The translations under genes were made by a program, and so were the position numbers. From assembly GCA_004154925.1 (NCBI GenBank), contig QJNS01000063.1, positions 276,632 through 340,631 on the forward strand: DNA of 64,000 nt, read 5' to 3'. Origin of the DNA: Monosporascus cannonballus. Taxonomy: Eukaryota; Ascomycota; Sordariomycetes; Xylariales. The stretch's first letter is position 1. The number at the start of each line of letters is the position of its first letter. Below are positions 38,412 through 51,680 of the stretch, piece after piece. The notes under the pieces were generated by a model. That model saw only the letters and a program-made list of their open reading frames with translations. It was not told the DNA's origin and searched no databases.

Positions 38412-38793
38412 TGTAACGAGCTCTGCGGTTTAACCAATTATTAAACCTTAATCGTACGGATTAATATTAATAGAAATATCGTAAAAATCTAAACAATAAA
38501 TAACTTAATTACGTTTCTTAATACCAAAAACGCAGAAATATATTGTAAACTATTAATATTAATAAATATTATAAGTTAATACTATTTAAAATATGGAAAT
38601 AATAAATATATATATCTTTATGGGTTAATTAAATCGTTATTAAATTTTAACGTTATTACAGATCTAATGCCATTAATTTTGGTTAGTTTTGTATAGATTT
38701 ATTTCGATTTCGATACAAAAAAAATCCAAATTACATAACTTTTTTTTGTAAATCCGACCGTTTTCGTAATTGATTTTGGGTTAAGTCGTAATA
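38412..38793 (-). repeat. E6 3' LTR
   Basis: Starts TGTAACGAGCTCTGCGGTTT and ends TAAGTCGTAATA on the plus strand; 382 bp. RIP-mutated in the middle, ends still recognisable. Confidence 0.88.
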
Positions 38794-38859
38794 TAATTTT
38801 CTTTCTTTTAAAATCTTTGTCCTTGAAGATTTTTCTTCCTAATAAATTATTTTTCTTTA

Positions 38860-39415
38860 TTATAATAAATTATATTATTAACCGTAAACCATATAATCGT
38901 CCTAATAAAAAAAACCTTAAATTTTTTAATTACTTAGATTATCAAATTTGGTTTTGAAATTATGCCGTATACGCTTTATTTCGAAAATAATACCAAGTAT
39001 TAAATAATTAAAAAAATTCGGTTTTATATTAAACATATTAAAGGCTATCGTGGTTATAATAATTTTAACGTCCTATTTAATTTTTTACGTCGTATTAAGA
39101 AGAAAAAATCGTTTAAATTACGAAAAAACTATTATTAAAAAAACGCTTTTACATTCTCAACAATAATTAAAAAAGAATTTGGTACGCAAATAACGTGACA
39201 TCGACGAGACCATTAATTACATTTTTCGTTTTCGTCGTTAAAAGAAATTTTTTACACAAAAAAAATTAAAATTATTAATTACAGTTTTTAATTAATAAAT
39301 AAGCTAGATAAATAAAGACGTACGGAAACCAAGGCTCCGTTTTTTATGTTATCCTTTATTTCCCTTAATTAATCCATTTTTAAAAACCTTAATTAAGGGG
39401 TTTTTCTTAGTAATT
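38860..39415 (+). pseudogene. E6 antisense gene: Zn2Cys6-like protein (broken)
   Basis: Plus strand, opposite to E6 pol. Reads IKFGFEIMPYTLYFENNTKY, a stop, IIKKIRFYIKH, GYRGYNNF. The six ligand positions are Y,Y,Y,Y,H,Y with 2-6-8-2-6 spacing. Closest to the E1 and E2 copies (FGFEI(I/M)PY). Basic helical remains follow (LRRIKKKKSF). Confidence 0.75.
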
Positions 39416-42400
39416 CCGTCGCCGCTAGTAAAAGTTTTTTAATAAACTTTAGGCGCCAATAAATTTTTTAACAAATTCCCAAATATTTTCGGAATCTAAA
39501 TGTTTTTTCCACTTAATTAAGTCTTAGGAAAATACGTTTTGTTTTCGAATATCGAAAGTTTTCTTTATTTCGTACATTTATTTATTTTTTACATTTATAT
39601 TATTTTATATTATATATATTATAATAATATTTATTATTAATTCGAATAAAAAATATAAAGAATTAAATAAAATTTAACGTTTGTTAACAATTCTAATTAA
39701 TAATTATTTTCTAAGGGCTTTTAGCGATTTTGTATAAACTAAGATATTTAAAATCGAATTTCTTGTTAAATTACTTTGATTAAAAATTTTTGGTAACGAG
39801 AAAAATTATTTTGCCTTTTTCGAAAATCAATTTTTTTATTTTTTTAATTATAATATTTACTTACTTAATTTCGTACGAATTTTAATTTTAATTTTATTTT
39901 TAATATAATTATTATAATTATTTTAACGTAAAAATTATTTTAATATTAATCGTATTATCGTTACGTACTTTTTTATAAATCTTTAAAATAAAACCAAAAT
40001 TTACGTTCGCAAATATTATCTTAATATTTTCGTAATAATTAATATTATAAATTAATTAAGCAATAAATAATTTTTTAACTTAATTATTTTAATTATAATT
40101 AATATAATATTGTAAATAAATCTTTAAATTTTAATTTATTTATTTTATTTATTTATTTATTTAAGCTTTAAATACGTTAAATAATTTATAATTTAAATTA
40201 ATTTATATTATTAACCTTTAATAAAACTTAAAGCCAAAAATTAATCCTTTATGTAGTATAATTATTATTAATAATCCGTATATATTATAAATATTTTTTA
40301 AAAAAAATATATGCCAATTATTCGGTATTTATATCGTTATAATATGGTAAAAAAAGGAATTTCGTAAATCGGTCGACGATTACGAAAATATTATTATAAT
40401 ACATTCTTATAGTTAAATATTTTAATATAAAAAATTAAAAAATATAATCGAATATAATTAAATATTATAATTACTTTATAACTAATAATAATTATAATTT
40501 TTCGTAAAATTTATATTATCGAATTTTTGCTCTATCGTAAATATTATATTCCTGTATAAAATTTTATATTATTATTTTTATTTTAAAAAAAAATATATAT
40601 ATTAAAAACTTTTTAAATTTTTGTTAATCCTTAAATATTTACATATTTAATATTCGTATATTTTTCGTATTAAATCTTTTTAATATTTTTCCGGAATTTA
40701 TAATTTATTTATTTTTTTTATTTTTTAAAAAATTATTATTATATTATTAAAGTTTTTAATATATATTATTAAATATTACTCGAAATATTATAATTTGCCG
40801 TAAACGTAAATATTTTTTATAATAATATCGAAAATTATATAATTAATTTTAATTAATCTTTTTCGAAATTTAATTACTTATTTTAAGTATTTATTTTGTT
40901 ATTTTTTAAATTTCTCATAAATAATACCAAAATTAAAATTTGCCAATATTTCCGTATATCTTAATTATTATTTTACAAATTTCCTAGTCGTAATAAATCA
41001 AGTAGAATTTTAATAATTTAGATAAATTTTAATTTAATATAAATTGTTTTTTGAAAAATATTTAAATTTTTGAAATGCCATAACAATAATTTTAAATTTT
41101 TTATTAGGAATACCGTATTTAAGTTTCGTTTCTTTTAATTTATATAAAAAAATATAATAAAGTATAATTTTCTTTAATTATTTCGTTATCCGATTATTAT
41201 ATTTAATGCATAATCCGAAATATCGGTTTTTAATTTAATAAAACGGTTTAAATTATACATAATTAATATTAATTCGTTAATAATTACATTTTTAATATCT
41301 TTAAATATTTTTTCCGTATTTAATATTTATTTAATTCTTTTCGTAAAATTTATTAAAGGTATAATTATTTTATTAAAATTCCGAATAAATTTTTTATAAT
41401 AATTAACGAATTTAAAGAATACCTATATTTTTGTAATAGTTATTAACATTTATCATTTTATAATTATAACGGTTTTTTAAAATTTTGTTTTAATATATTT
41501 TGGAATAATAATATATCCCAAATATTATATTATCTATATATAAAATTAATTTTTTTATTTTAAAAAATACTTTTATATTTTATAAAATTTTAAAAACTTT
41601 ATAAACGTATTTTGCGTATATCTTTTTCATTTCCGAAAAATAAAAATATTATCGAAATATTTTCGTAATACGTAATTAATTATTTATGAAAAGGTTATTA
41701 ATATATTTGTAAATTCTTTTAATATATCTAAATATTTAAATAATTTATATTTTATATTGAATATTATTTTTATTTATATCTTTTTTTAATTTTAATAACA
41801 TTATATTTAATTTTAAAATTAAATATTCTAAATTATTTGGTTCCTTAAAATCGGTTTTTTATTTCCGTAATTAAAAACAATATTATTTAATTATTAATAA
41901 TTAATTATAAATTATAAATTTCTATTTTTTTAAGTTTAAAAAATATTAATCATTTTATTAATAATTTTAAAAATTTAATTTATCTTTTTTATAACCGCTT
42001 TTCCGGGTATTTCTTAAATATACGTTTTTTATATCCGTTAAAATTATGAATAAAGTAAGACCTTATCGAAAATCTTTTTTAAAATATTATTTCGTAATTT
42101 TATTCGTTATATTTTAATAATTTTATATCGAATACCTTTTTAAAAGGTTATTTATATTTATAATATTATAATAATATATTAATTAAATTTTCTAATTATT
42201 TTAAATATTATTTTTATTAATTAAAATTATTATTTAATGATTTTAATTTCGTTTTAATAATAATAAAGATATATCGTTTTTTTATTATCTGTTTTTTTTA
42301 CATATTGTATTTTTTAGGTAATAAAATATTTGCTGTATTTTTATATATATAATCGTTATTATTATCCATCAAATATTAAAATTATAATTTTTGTTTTTAA

Positions 42401-44638
42401 CATTTATTAACAAAAATTAAAATAAATTTTATTGAGCTAGTTTTTTTATTAATTAAAATTCCGTATTAACGTATTGATAATAATCTTAAAATCACATCGT
42501 AATTTCCGTATAAAACGATATTAAAATTAACCATTTAATATTATCCTTAAATAAAAATTTGCAAATAATTAATTTTATGTATAATTCTTCCGTTTTCGTA
42601 AGTATATTTTTAACTTTTCGCATTTATCGGTATAGGAGGTTTTAACTTATATTTCTATAATAATTTAAATTTATTAACTATATTTAGTATAATATAATTT
42701 CTGCTTAAAACTCCGTAATTTATTATTACGATTTATTAAAATGTTTTAATTTTTATTTTTAAAATAATAAAATTATTAATATCTTTTATTATCGCATTTA
42801 AAACCTTTTTTAAAAATTTCTTTAAACTTTTCTAGGTTTCGTTATTTTACGGCCTTTTTATAAATAATTTATTTCTTTCAATTTTTATTCCAATTTGTTA
42901 AATTTTATTTATATTTTTATATATAATATATCAAGTTATTATATTTATCGTTATTATTAACATATTATTTTTTCGAACAATATTAATTATTCCTAATTAT
43001 TTTATATTTTCTTTTTTTTAATAAATTATTTTCTTATGTTTATAACTATATCCCTTTATACGTCATTCTCGTTATTACTTTAAAGATTTTTTATAAATTA
43101 ATGTATTTTTTCCGTAATAACCGTTTTTAAAGATCCTTTATAAATATTAATTAGAAATAAAAATTGTTAATAATTATTGAATAATGTTTTTTTTACTTTA
43201 CGTCAAATTAACTTTTTTTATAAGTATTATTTATTAGGCTAATATTTTGTTTCGGCTAATTATTAAATATTTTCTGGGGTTATAATTTAAAATTATTAAT
43301 ATTATTTTTTTATTATATTTAATACGGTTTAAAAAATTAAATCCGTTATAATATATACGGATAATTTATATATAGATATATTATGTCCATATTTCGTAAT
43401 CGGGATATTCTCGTCGTCGACAATATATAATATATTTTTTTCCATATCGATTAAAAGTTTCGGGATAGATTTTTTCACTTTAATTCAAATATTTGCATAA
43501 TTATTTTTTTAAAGCCTTTTATTATGCTTATAATATTTATTAAGTTAATTTTCTGCTTTTTTGCCTTTTTCGTCGAATTTTTTATCGTAATAATCTTTAT
43601 TAAATTTTTGGTTATAAACTTAACATATATTTAACTTAAATTATATCAATAATTTTGTTATTACTTTTATAATTATTTTTAAATTATTTTTCCGATATAA
43701 GAGTTTAATTTATTTATCGTAATTTCTTGGGTTTTTTATACTTATAAACCTTATATCTTATTTTACTATAATTAAAGTATTTAATTTGGCTTTAATTTTA
43801 TTTGTAAATAACGTTAAATTTTATAAATTCTGGAGTTATTTCGTAAAAAATAAAAGGTACGTCTTATTTTTTCCCCTGGTTAAACTTATTATATCCTAAA
43901 CGTAAAATATATTATCTTTTTTTTTCCTGTTTTTTTTTCAAATTATCGGTTATGAATCTTAATTACTTTTGCGATATACTGGTTTAAAATAATTAATCGT
44001 TTAATCCGCATAATTTTATTTTTTATATTATTTTTAGCCCTTTATAAACATATCGATAAAAACGATAGATTTCTTGTTTTTTTTTTATTTTAACCGTAAA
44101 ATTTTTGAAAATTAAGGCATGTTTAAATATAAATCCTTTTTATTTAAATTATAAAATTTATTAAACCGTAAATCGTTTTTTATTCGGATTACCGAAATTA
44201 TTATATATTTTATTTTTTAAAATTGGTATAAATTAAAAAAACCTTATTGGTAAAATCCTTTTTATTCGGCTTTTTTATTTCCAACAAAAGTTTTATAATA
44301 AGTTTAAATTAATTAACCGCATTTTTTATTAGGCATATTCCTATTATTAAAACTATATCCGCTAAATTATTAAAGTTTAAACAGGAAAATAAATTCGTAC
44401 TTAAATTAAGAAAATTTGAAAATTATTTTTTCTATTATAAAGTTTTAGTTTTTTAGGCTTTATACGGGCGAAAAAAGGTTAGGCAAATAATATAACCCTA
44501 AGTTATTTAACTTTTTTTTCTAGTATTCGAATTCGAATTTAAAGTTATTAAATAAAGGTTTCCTAAATTAATCGATATTTTAATAATATTAAATATTATT
44601 CAAAATTTAACGGTATTATTAAATAAACATTTGTAACA
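39416..44638 (-). pseudogene. E6 gag-pol (broken)
   Basis: Chromodomain at about 39420-39600. The RT box at 41648-41659 reads YFDN; the codons normally between two short ATTTCGAT-like repeats are missing just before it, so there is a small deletion. A gag knuckle relic at about 43739-43780 reads YFNYSKIRYKVYKY (all ligands Tyr). Confidence 0.82.
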
Positions 44639-45020
44639 TATAACGAATTATGCGATTTAATTAATTATGAAATTTTAATCGTACGGATTTATATTAATAA
44701 AAATATTCTAAAAATTTAAGTAATAAATGATTTAATTATATTTCTTAATATTAAAGGCGTAAAAGTATATTATAAATTATTAATATTAATAAATATTTCA
44801 AACTTATATTATTTCAATTGTAAAAATAATAAACGTATATATTTTTATAAGTTAATTAAATTTTTATTAAATCTTGACCTTATTATATATCTAATGTTAT
44901 TAAATTCGGTTGGTTTTATATAAATTTATTTAAATTTTAATACCAAAAACGATCCAAATTACGTAACTTTTTTTATAAGTCCGACCGTTTTCGTAGCCGA
45001 TCTTGTGTTGGGTCGTAACA
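44639..45020 (-). repeat. E6 5' LTR
   Basis: Starts TATAACGAATTATGCGATTT, ends TGTTGGGTCGTAACA on the plus strand. The outer 60 bases are nearly unmutated, including CGTAGCCGATCTTG. Confidence 0.9.
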
Positions 45021-45093
45021 CTTTAGTTAACGAATTATTATTGCAAATTAAAATTGTTTAAATTACGGAAATAATAAGCATATATATTTTTGT
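45021..45093 (-). repeat. E5 5' LTR, right piece (truncated)
   Basis: Continues the E5 LTR after E6, aligning with 31980-32047 of the E5 3' LTR as far as GCATATATATTTT, then stops. Confidence 0.75.
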
Positions 45094-45145
45094 TACGACC
45101 CGACAAGCTCCGGTCTTAAGAAACCGTCAGGCAGGAGCATACGGA
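45094..45145 (+). repeat. Short LTR 5' tip
   Basis: TGTTACGACCCGACAAGC followed by CCGGTCTTAAGAAACCGTC (the first base may be 45092), resembling the first 40-50 bases of the solo LTR at 2035. Unmutated. It lies between the broken E5 LTR and E7, and its continuation is not seen. Confidence 0.55.
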
Positions 45146-45453
45146 TGTAACGAACCTGTCATACATCCACCTGGAGGTATGAGCAGTATCCGAAAAGGGT
45201 CTTTAGATGGAGGTAAGCTAGTGATGAAGTCCCAAGCTATGGTGTTCCATGCTTTGTCCGGAATGTCGGTGGGTTGCAGTAGCCCGTAGGGCTTATGGCG
45301 TGCTGCCTTAGCCTTGTTGCAAACGTTGCAATTCTTGATGGTTGTTTTGACCATACGGCGTAGCTCAGGGAAGTCGTATTTTTCTTGCAGCCGTCGGGTG
45401 GTCTTAAAGATTCCTTGGTGTCCATACAGTAGGTTCTTATGGAATTCCTTCAC
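45127..45453 (-). pseudogene. E7 integrase: H2C2 zinc finger and start of the core
   Basis: Open frame of 108 codons. Residues about 4-11 are HKNLLYGH and about 42-45 are CNVC, forming the H-x6-H ... C-x2-C integrase zinc finger; then HKPYGLLQPTDIP and WNTIAWDFITSLPPSKD, the start of the catalytic core with the first Asp in WDF. After SKDPF the sequence switches to LTR-derived codons (from about 45205 leftward), so the frame is truncated and chimeric. This is the least mutated coding sequence in the window. The frame start at 45453 is only an internal Met of the polyprotein. Confidence 0.88.
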
Positions 45454-47300
45454 GAATTATTCTTGTTGATCCTTAGGAATATAGATTTTGCCATGATACA
45501 GTAACTGATCTTTAGGTTATCCTTTCAGCTGCTAGATTTCCTTCTGTTCTTTTGCATCGTAGGAATTCCGGAACCATATTAAGAATTCGGTGGTTGGTTT
45601 CTTTATTATCTCATACAGATATATAATTCCATCCTTATTATATTGTAATTTCTATATGCTTTTTTTGGGAATTTTGGAATCGTAATCTCCTTTACGACTA
45701 AGAATATCCGCTTGGATATTCTTTTTTCCTTTAATATGATATATCTTAAAATTAAATCTGGACAAAAAAATCCACCATCTTTTATGTCGTTTATTTAGCT
45801 TTTGGGCTTTCATAAATCGCGTAAGATTTTTATGATTAAAGTAAATGTCGAAGGGTTTTTTTATTCCGCTAAAAAAAAATTCCTATTCCTTAAAAGCATT
45901 AATAATTGCTAATAATTTTTTGTCGTAAATCTGATATCTAAGTTTTGCATTTCGGAATGCTTTAAAATAATATGCTACTAAGTACTATTTGCCGTTATTT
46001 TCTTATTATTCTAAAATTGCGCCCAAGGCATACTTTAAAATATTTGTTTTTAGTCGTTTCGTTTTATCTGGATTTGGCATTTTTACGATAAGTTTGTTAA
46101 TAATTACTTTTTTCAATTCCCGGAATATTTCTTTTATTTCCTTTAGAAATTCGAATTCTTTCCTAACGTATTCCTTAATGGTAAATTTCGTTAAAGGCCT
46201 AATTATATCTTTATATCCTTTAATTAGGCCGCGTACGTAACCCGTAAATCTTAAGATTTATCGGATATTTATAATAATCACCTTATTAAGAATGGGCCAG
46301 TCCTTAATTGCTTTTAATTTAGAGCGTTAAATTTGAATTTATCCTAATATAAAAGTAAATCCCAAAAAATCCAATTTCTGGATATGCCATATGCTTTTAA
46401 TAAGGTTAATTCGAATATTGGTTTTATCCAAAATTTTAAATATTTAAATAACATATTTCTTATATTCCTTTAGGGTTTCGGAATAAATAAGGATATTGTC
46501 GAAATAAACAAATACGAATTTATCCAAGAATTATCGGAAGGTAATTATTATCAAACTTTGGAAACTGGCGGAAACGTTAATAAATCCCATAGGTATTACT
46601 TTATATTCGTAAAGTCCATATATTATCCTAAATACCGTTTTTTATTTTTTTTTTTCACTATTTTGATACGGTAATAACTATTGCGAAAATTAAACGCCGT
46701 AAACCATTTAGCTTTATTAACATTTTCCTTTAGGGTATTTATAAAAATTAAGGGATATCCGTTTTTAATTATGATATTATTTAATTATTTATAATTAATT
46801 ACTTTTCGGTAAATAAGGTTTCCGTCCTTATTAATCCTTTATTTGTTATCCTTAATTTTTGGTACCATAAAGATTAAATATCCAGTAAAGGAATTAAAAA
46901 GTTAAATATATTTTTTTTTCAGATTTAATTATATGTTTTTCCATAAAACTTTTAACTTTTTTGGGTTTATATGATAAATTTTATAAAACTTAGGATAATA
47001 CCCTTTTTTAATAGGTATCTAATAATCCTATTAACCATATAACGGTAATTCGTAATTTTTTTTATCCTTAAATAATTTTTTAAATTCTTAATATTCCGGA
47101 GGTACCGTAAAAATTTAATTAAGGACCCGTATTTCTTTAATAACATAACAAATTTTTCAATTATCTTTATTTAACATTTCGTCTTAGGAAAATATTTGTT
47201 TTTTCTAATTAATCCGTAAATTACTAAAATAAAGTTAAAATATTTTTAAGATAATATCGTATCCGGAAATATTAATGATATTTAGTAAAACGCATTTTTA
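45454..47300 (-). pseudogene. E7 reverse transcriptase and RNase H (broken)
   Basis: Continues the integrase frame rightward. RNase H at about 45690-45850 reads FNHKNLTRFMKAQKLNKRHK and KGKKNIQADILSRKGDY, close to the family's TDHKNL...ADALSR; the Asp of TDH is Asn. The RT box at 46495-46506 reads YFDN inside LDKFVFVYFDNILIYSETL. Stops are fewer than in E1-E6 and again mostly TAG/TAA at Trp/Gln. A different gypsy lineage from the chromodomain elements. Confidence 0.9.
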
Positions 47301-49881
47301 ATATTTTTAAATTTGTACTGGGAATTTTTCCGTTTTTCGAAAAACTCGTCCGTTTTTATAGGTAAATAAGCTGCTGTCCACCGTACGTAACTTGTAAAAC
47401 TTTAATTTATATTTCCAGGGAATCTGATATTTTTCCGCTGTTACGGAAGAAATAAAATTACTTTTTATTCCGGAATTAATTATGGCCTTAAGTACCTTAC
47501 TTTTATATCAAAGGGGGATCTTAATTTGGCTACGCGTTCTTTTCGTTGCTTTACATAAGGTTTTGTTAATTAAGGCTTTTCGATACCTTATTTTCGAAGG
47601 TCTTTATAATTTTTGGATTTTTAATAATTTCCGATTTAAGCGAACTTTTATTTGTAAACTTTTTTAATAACATATTTGGTATATTGGTCGTTTTTGCACT
47701 GGAATTATGTTTTTTTGCCGTACTTGCATTAGGGCTTCAAAATCTGGTTTTTTTTCTGGCTTATTTTTTTGTTCCGTATTTCCCAAATTATAGGATTAAA
47801 GAAATAAATTTCCGAAAAAGGTATTCCCATATTTAAAAATTCGTATTAAATGCAAAGTATCGGAAAATAATATAAATATGTTTATGATATAACTTTTTAA
47901 TTCCGTTTTAATTTAAGGTATAAATAATAAAACTTAAGGTATTTTGGCTATTGGGGAATTTTAGTATATCGGTACTTATCGTTTAGTTCGGTAGGAATCT
48001 TATTATTTTATCCGGGCCAAAAATTATTATTTTTTTTAGTTTTAAAATAAATAAAATAATTATCCTAATAACAAATAGTAAAATATAATAAGTCGCAAGG
48101 GTTTCCCGATAATATTTTTTTATAAATAATATATTTTGGGAATTCGCAAAATTTTCGGGATAATTGTCCGTAATTATTAATATTTGGTCGAAATTAACTG
48201 TTTTTTATATATATATTATATTTCTGGGAATTAAGGTAATATTGGTATTTTAGCTTTATGGCTATTTTAAAAATTGTTTGTCCGGGATAATATTTATAGG
48301 CTTTAATTTTAAAATCCTGGCAAATAAAATAATTTTCGTACTTTAGGTTATCGTTCTGGATTTAAGTAATTATGGTAATAATGAATTCTGGCTAAAAAAA
48401 AATCAAATTAACTTTTTTTTTTCTTTTTTTACCTTACTGTCGGTTTCTTATTTAATTGCTTTAGCTTTTTTCTGGGGTTAAGGAATTTCTTTTTTTTTGG
48501 AATTCCTTTTAATAAAGGAACGATATTCGTTTTTGAAATGCCCTTTTTTGCTATAATTAAAACACTTTATTTTGGATTTATTTTTTTTGGGTTTTTTCGA
48601 AACGGAACTTATTTCCTTTTAAAGCTTGCCCTTATCCTTTTTAATTCGGCTACTGGAGCTTTTATCGTTATTTTGTTTATTGGTTCTTTTTTTTTCGAAA
48701 TACCGATTAAAAGTTTGTCGGTCGGCGATAATAACCTTATTTGTATATTTTATAAAAAATCTAGTTTTAAGTTCTATATATAATTTATCTTTAACTTAAA
48801 ACTTTAAGTTATTATAATAAAAATAAAATAACGCGTTTTTTGGTAAATTCGAAATAACGGTTAAACGGTTAAATTTTATCGTATATTTGGATATTAATTT
48901 GGTTTAATAAAAAAGATAAAACTGCTTAATAATATCTTATTTCTTATCGGGATTACCGAATAAAGCGCGTATTTTTTTTTCAAAGTTTTCGTAATTACTA
49001 AAAATATAATTAATAAAGTCCGAAAATTCTTTTAGGTATTTTTTAAGGTAATCCGTTAAAATAAGTTCGAATTATTAATAAATTCGTTTAATTAGCAATT
49101 AGGAAATAGCTATTATTTTTTGATATTTTTCCGGCAAAGAATTCTTATAAAATTTAAGGTAAAGCTTTGCCTAAACCAAAAATCTATTAAGGTTTTTTAA
49201 TTTGTCGTAAGGCTTAAGGGGAATTAGCTGATAGCCCTTAATATTTGGCATTTTATAGTAATTAAGGGGTAAAATAATTTTTTCCCGTATCCGAATTACG
49301 CCGAACAATAACAAGATCAAGATTTTTTTTTACGTTTGCCTTGGGTCCAGCAAAAAAGGTTAATAACCGGCCCCTTAGTTTCGCCCTTTAAGGGAGCCAA
49401 ATTAAGGAAAAACTGGTTTTTTTCCTTTTATAAACCGAATATTCTCTTTTTTTAAGGTTCGGATTTTTGTTATTAGGGCATTTAATTTTTTTTTTGCAAT
49501 AGGTTTTTTTTTTTGGTTTTCGGCCTTATATTCTTTTTTAACCTTTTCTTTAGCCGCTTTTTTTTCCGATTTCTTTTTTTGGACTTTAATAATATCTTTA
49601 AGGGCCGGGGTAAGTTATTATTTAGGTTACGAAAATAACGGGTTTTTTTAAAATCAAATAATAAAGGATATTATATTATTAATTAGCTAAAAAACTTTTT
49701 TAATAAGGGGTAAATCGTTAAATTTTATTAATAATATTTTTTTGGTTAATAACGGGAATTATATATATTATTTATTTTCTAAATATCGTCTTATATTATT
49801 ATTTATATTAAGTTCAGGAAAATTTATACCCTAATTAGGCGGTAAATTATCCGTTAGCTATTAATTAAAAAATTATCAAAA
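47301..49881 (-). pseudogene. E7 gag and protease region (broken)
   Basis: A CCHC relic at 48523-48564 reads CFNYSKKGHFKNEY (two Cys changed to Tyr), preceded by basic KKPKKNKSK. The plus-strand open frames at 47482 and 48538 lie over this region and are chance shadows. The protease was not located with confidence. Confidence 0.65.
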
Positions 49882-50312
49882 TATAACAAACCTATTATAT
49901 ATTTACCTGGAAAAATAAGCAATATCCGAAAAAGGTTTTAATTTGTAAATAATAATAAGGCGAAAAATAATTTAATATATTCGTTAAAAAGATTTTAAAA
50001 TATTTTTTTCTTAATTAAAAAATAATATAATTACTTTTAATTAAAAACTTAAATTAATAATTAAGGAATGAAAAATTAAATAAGTAATTATTTACATAAA
50101 AAACTTAAACTTTATATATTCTTTTTATTTTTCATATTTCTTATAATCTTTGGGAATCTCGAAAAACCATAGTATTTGTCGTTTACGAATCTCCTGGTAT
50201 TTTTGGAGATTAACAGAAACCCGAGGTTTATCCGATGGAAGGTGGAGATCCCGAGCATCTCTAACTTCCTGGGCCTCCTTTGGGCCTAGTGGAGTCCTTT
50301 CTGAACGTAACA
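49882..50312 (-). repeat. E7 5' LTR
   Basis: 431 bp, TATAACAAACC on the left, CTGAACGTAACA on the right. The right 150 bases keep normal composition (GGAAGGTGGAGATCCCGAGC) while the left 280 are RIP-mutated. No similarity to the E1-E6/E8 LTRs beyond the TGTTACG end. Confidence 0.75.
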
Positions 50313-51680
50313 GTTAATCGGGGATAAGAATTAATAAGGTACGGACAGACGTAAAGGCCGGGACGGAAAACCGCGTTTTTACCGGAAATAGGTTAACGCT
50401 ATAAATAAAGGATTCAAAATTATATAAATTTTAAACGTTTATTTTACGTTTGTATTTATTTATTATTTTTTTACATATAATATTATAAATATATATACCT
50501 TTATAAATAATATTTTAATATAGCCGATAATATTTATCTGTTTATTTATTTATTTTATTATAAAATAATTATTTATATAACATATTAATTTGGTTACGAA
50601 ATTAATAAAATTAAAATTTATTTAAATATAATTAATTATATATAAAATTTTATCCGGAAATAACGTAATATCGTTAATAAAATCCGCAAAATCCCAAAGT
50701 TTTTTATTAATTAAATTTAATTAAGGAATTTTCGATTTCCGGAACCGATATATACGGTTATTTTATTCTTATAACCGTTCAAAAAAAACGGTTTAACGTA
50801 CCAAAAATATTTATACATTAACCATTACGTACGAAAAATACGAAAATATTATCGTATAATTTATAGATAAAAAAATTCCCGAAATAAAAGGCGGGCGGCC
50901 GCCGGATAAGAAATAACGGCCAAAAATTTGCCGTAACGTATAAAAGTCCGTTGCTAAAGGTTTTTCTGTAGCCGGGCGGCGAACGGCTAGTTCGAAATCG
51001 AACGGGGACGGTCCGATAAAAGGTTGGTTACGGGAACGGATGTAAAAACGAATACGAAAACGGATGCGGAAACGGATACAGGAAAAACGGCCGTCGGCGG
51101 CGGCAGTAAAAATAAATAGGAATTAATATTGGCGACGTATAATAATAAGTTGGCGGCCGAAAAAAACAAATACTAACGGATAATAAATAAGCCGAAAAAT
51201 ATTAATATAAAATTAACATAAATTAAGGAAATAAATTAAACAAAATATTTAAAAAAAAATTTAATAAAATTATACGAAATTAATTTAAATCCGATATTAA
51301 ATGCAATTCGGGAAAAATTATAGGATATAACGACCAAAAAAAAAATAACAATAATTAATGCGGTTAGGCGAAAATTTCGACCGTAAGGCGGTAAGGTACG
51401 TCGAACGACTAAAAATAATACCATATAAAATATTATAATAATTAACGAATATTAATCCGAATAAACCGGTAAAACGGTTATTCGGTACGAAAAAATACGT
51501 TAATTTAATAAACCGGTATTAAACGTATTAAAAATAATATTTATATTATTACGTATAAATATGGCGGTTAAGCCGGAATAAGGCCAAAAGGTAATATGGC
51601 ATCCGGTTTTCCGACGTATAATAAATAATGTTAAACGATATAATATAATTATTAAGGGAAAAAAAAGGGAAAAAAAAGGG
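50313..51680. other. Region upstream of the helicase relic
   Basis: AT-rich with a CG-rich patch at about 50880-51170, which includes degenerate repeats of the type AACGGATGCGG. It may hold the promoter and first exon of the helicase gene, but I see no readable start. The minus-strand frames here (50987-51767) are chance. Confidence 0.35.

Larger units (their letters stand above)
38412..45020 (-). mobile_element. E6: complete Ty3/gypsy chromovirus nested in the E5 LTR
   Basis: 6.6 kb with 382-bp LTRs at both ends (38412-38793 and 44639-45020). The interrupted E5 LTR resumes at 45021 with TTAACGAATTATTATTGC. The duplication is imperfect (TATTA at 38407-38411, CTTTA at 45021-45025); one difference fits RIP, the other does not. 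Same LTR subtype as E1 and E2. Confidence 0.9.
31854..45093 (-). mobile_element. E5: chromovirus cutting E3, with its 5' LTR split by E6
   Basis: Minus strand. 3' LTR 31854-32243, antisense gene, chromodomain, pol, gag, then a 5' LTR in two pieces (38283-38411 and 45021-45093) with E6 in the gap. Roughly the last 195 bp of the 5' LTR are missing at 45093, where another LTR-like tip begins. No matching target duplication can therefore be shown. Confidence 0.82.
45146..50312 (-). mobile_element. E7: second gypsy family, internally deleted at its 3' end
   Basis: Minus strand. The right end is a 5' LTR (49882-50312) beginning TGTTACGTTC in element sense. The left end is the first 60 or so bases of the same LTR (45146 onward, TGTAACGAACCTGTCATAC), matching 49882 onward with only RIP-type changes. 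It is fused directly to integrase coding sequence, so most of the integrase core, the C-terminus and most of the 3' LTR are deleted. No target duplication seen. Confidence 0.8.

Noticed and set aside
38283..38793. Tandem LTR duplication
   Set aside because: The two adjacent LTR starts belong to different subtypes, and the first resumes at 45021, so this is E6 nested in the E5 LTR.
45989..48783. Plus-strand frames over E7 pol and gag
   Set aside because: The minus strand carries the readable RT, RNase H and CCHC motifs; the plus frames show none.
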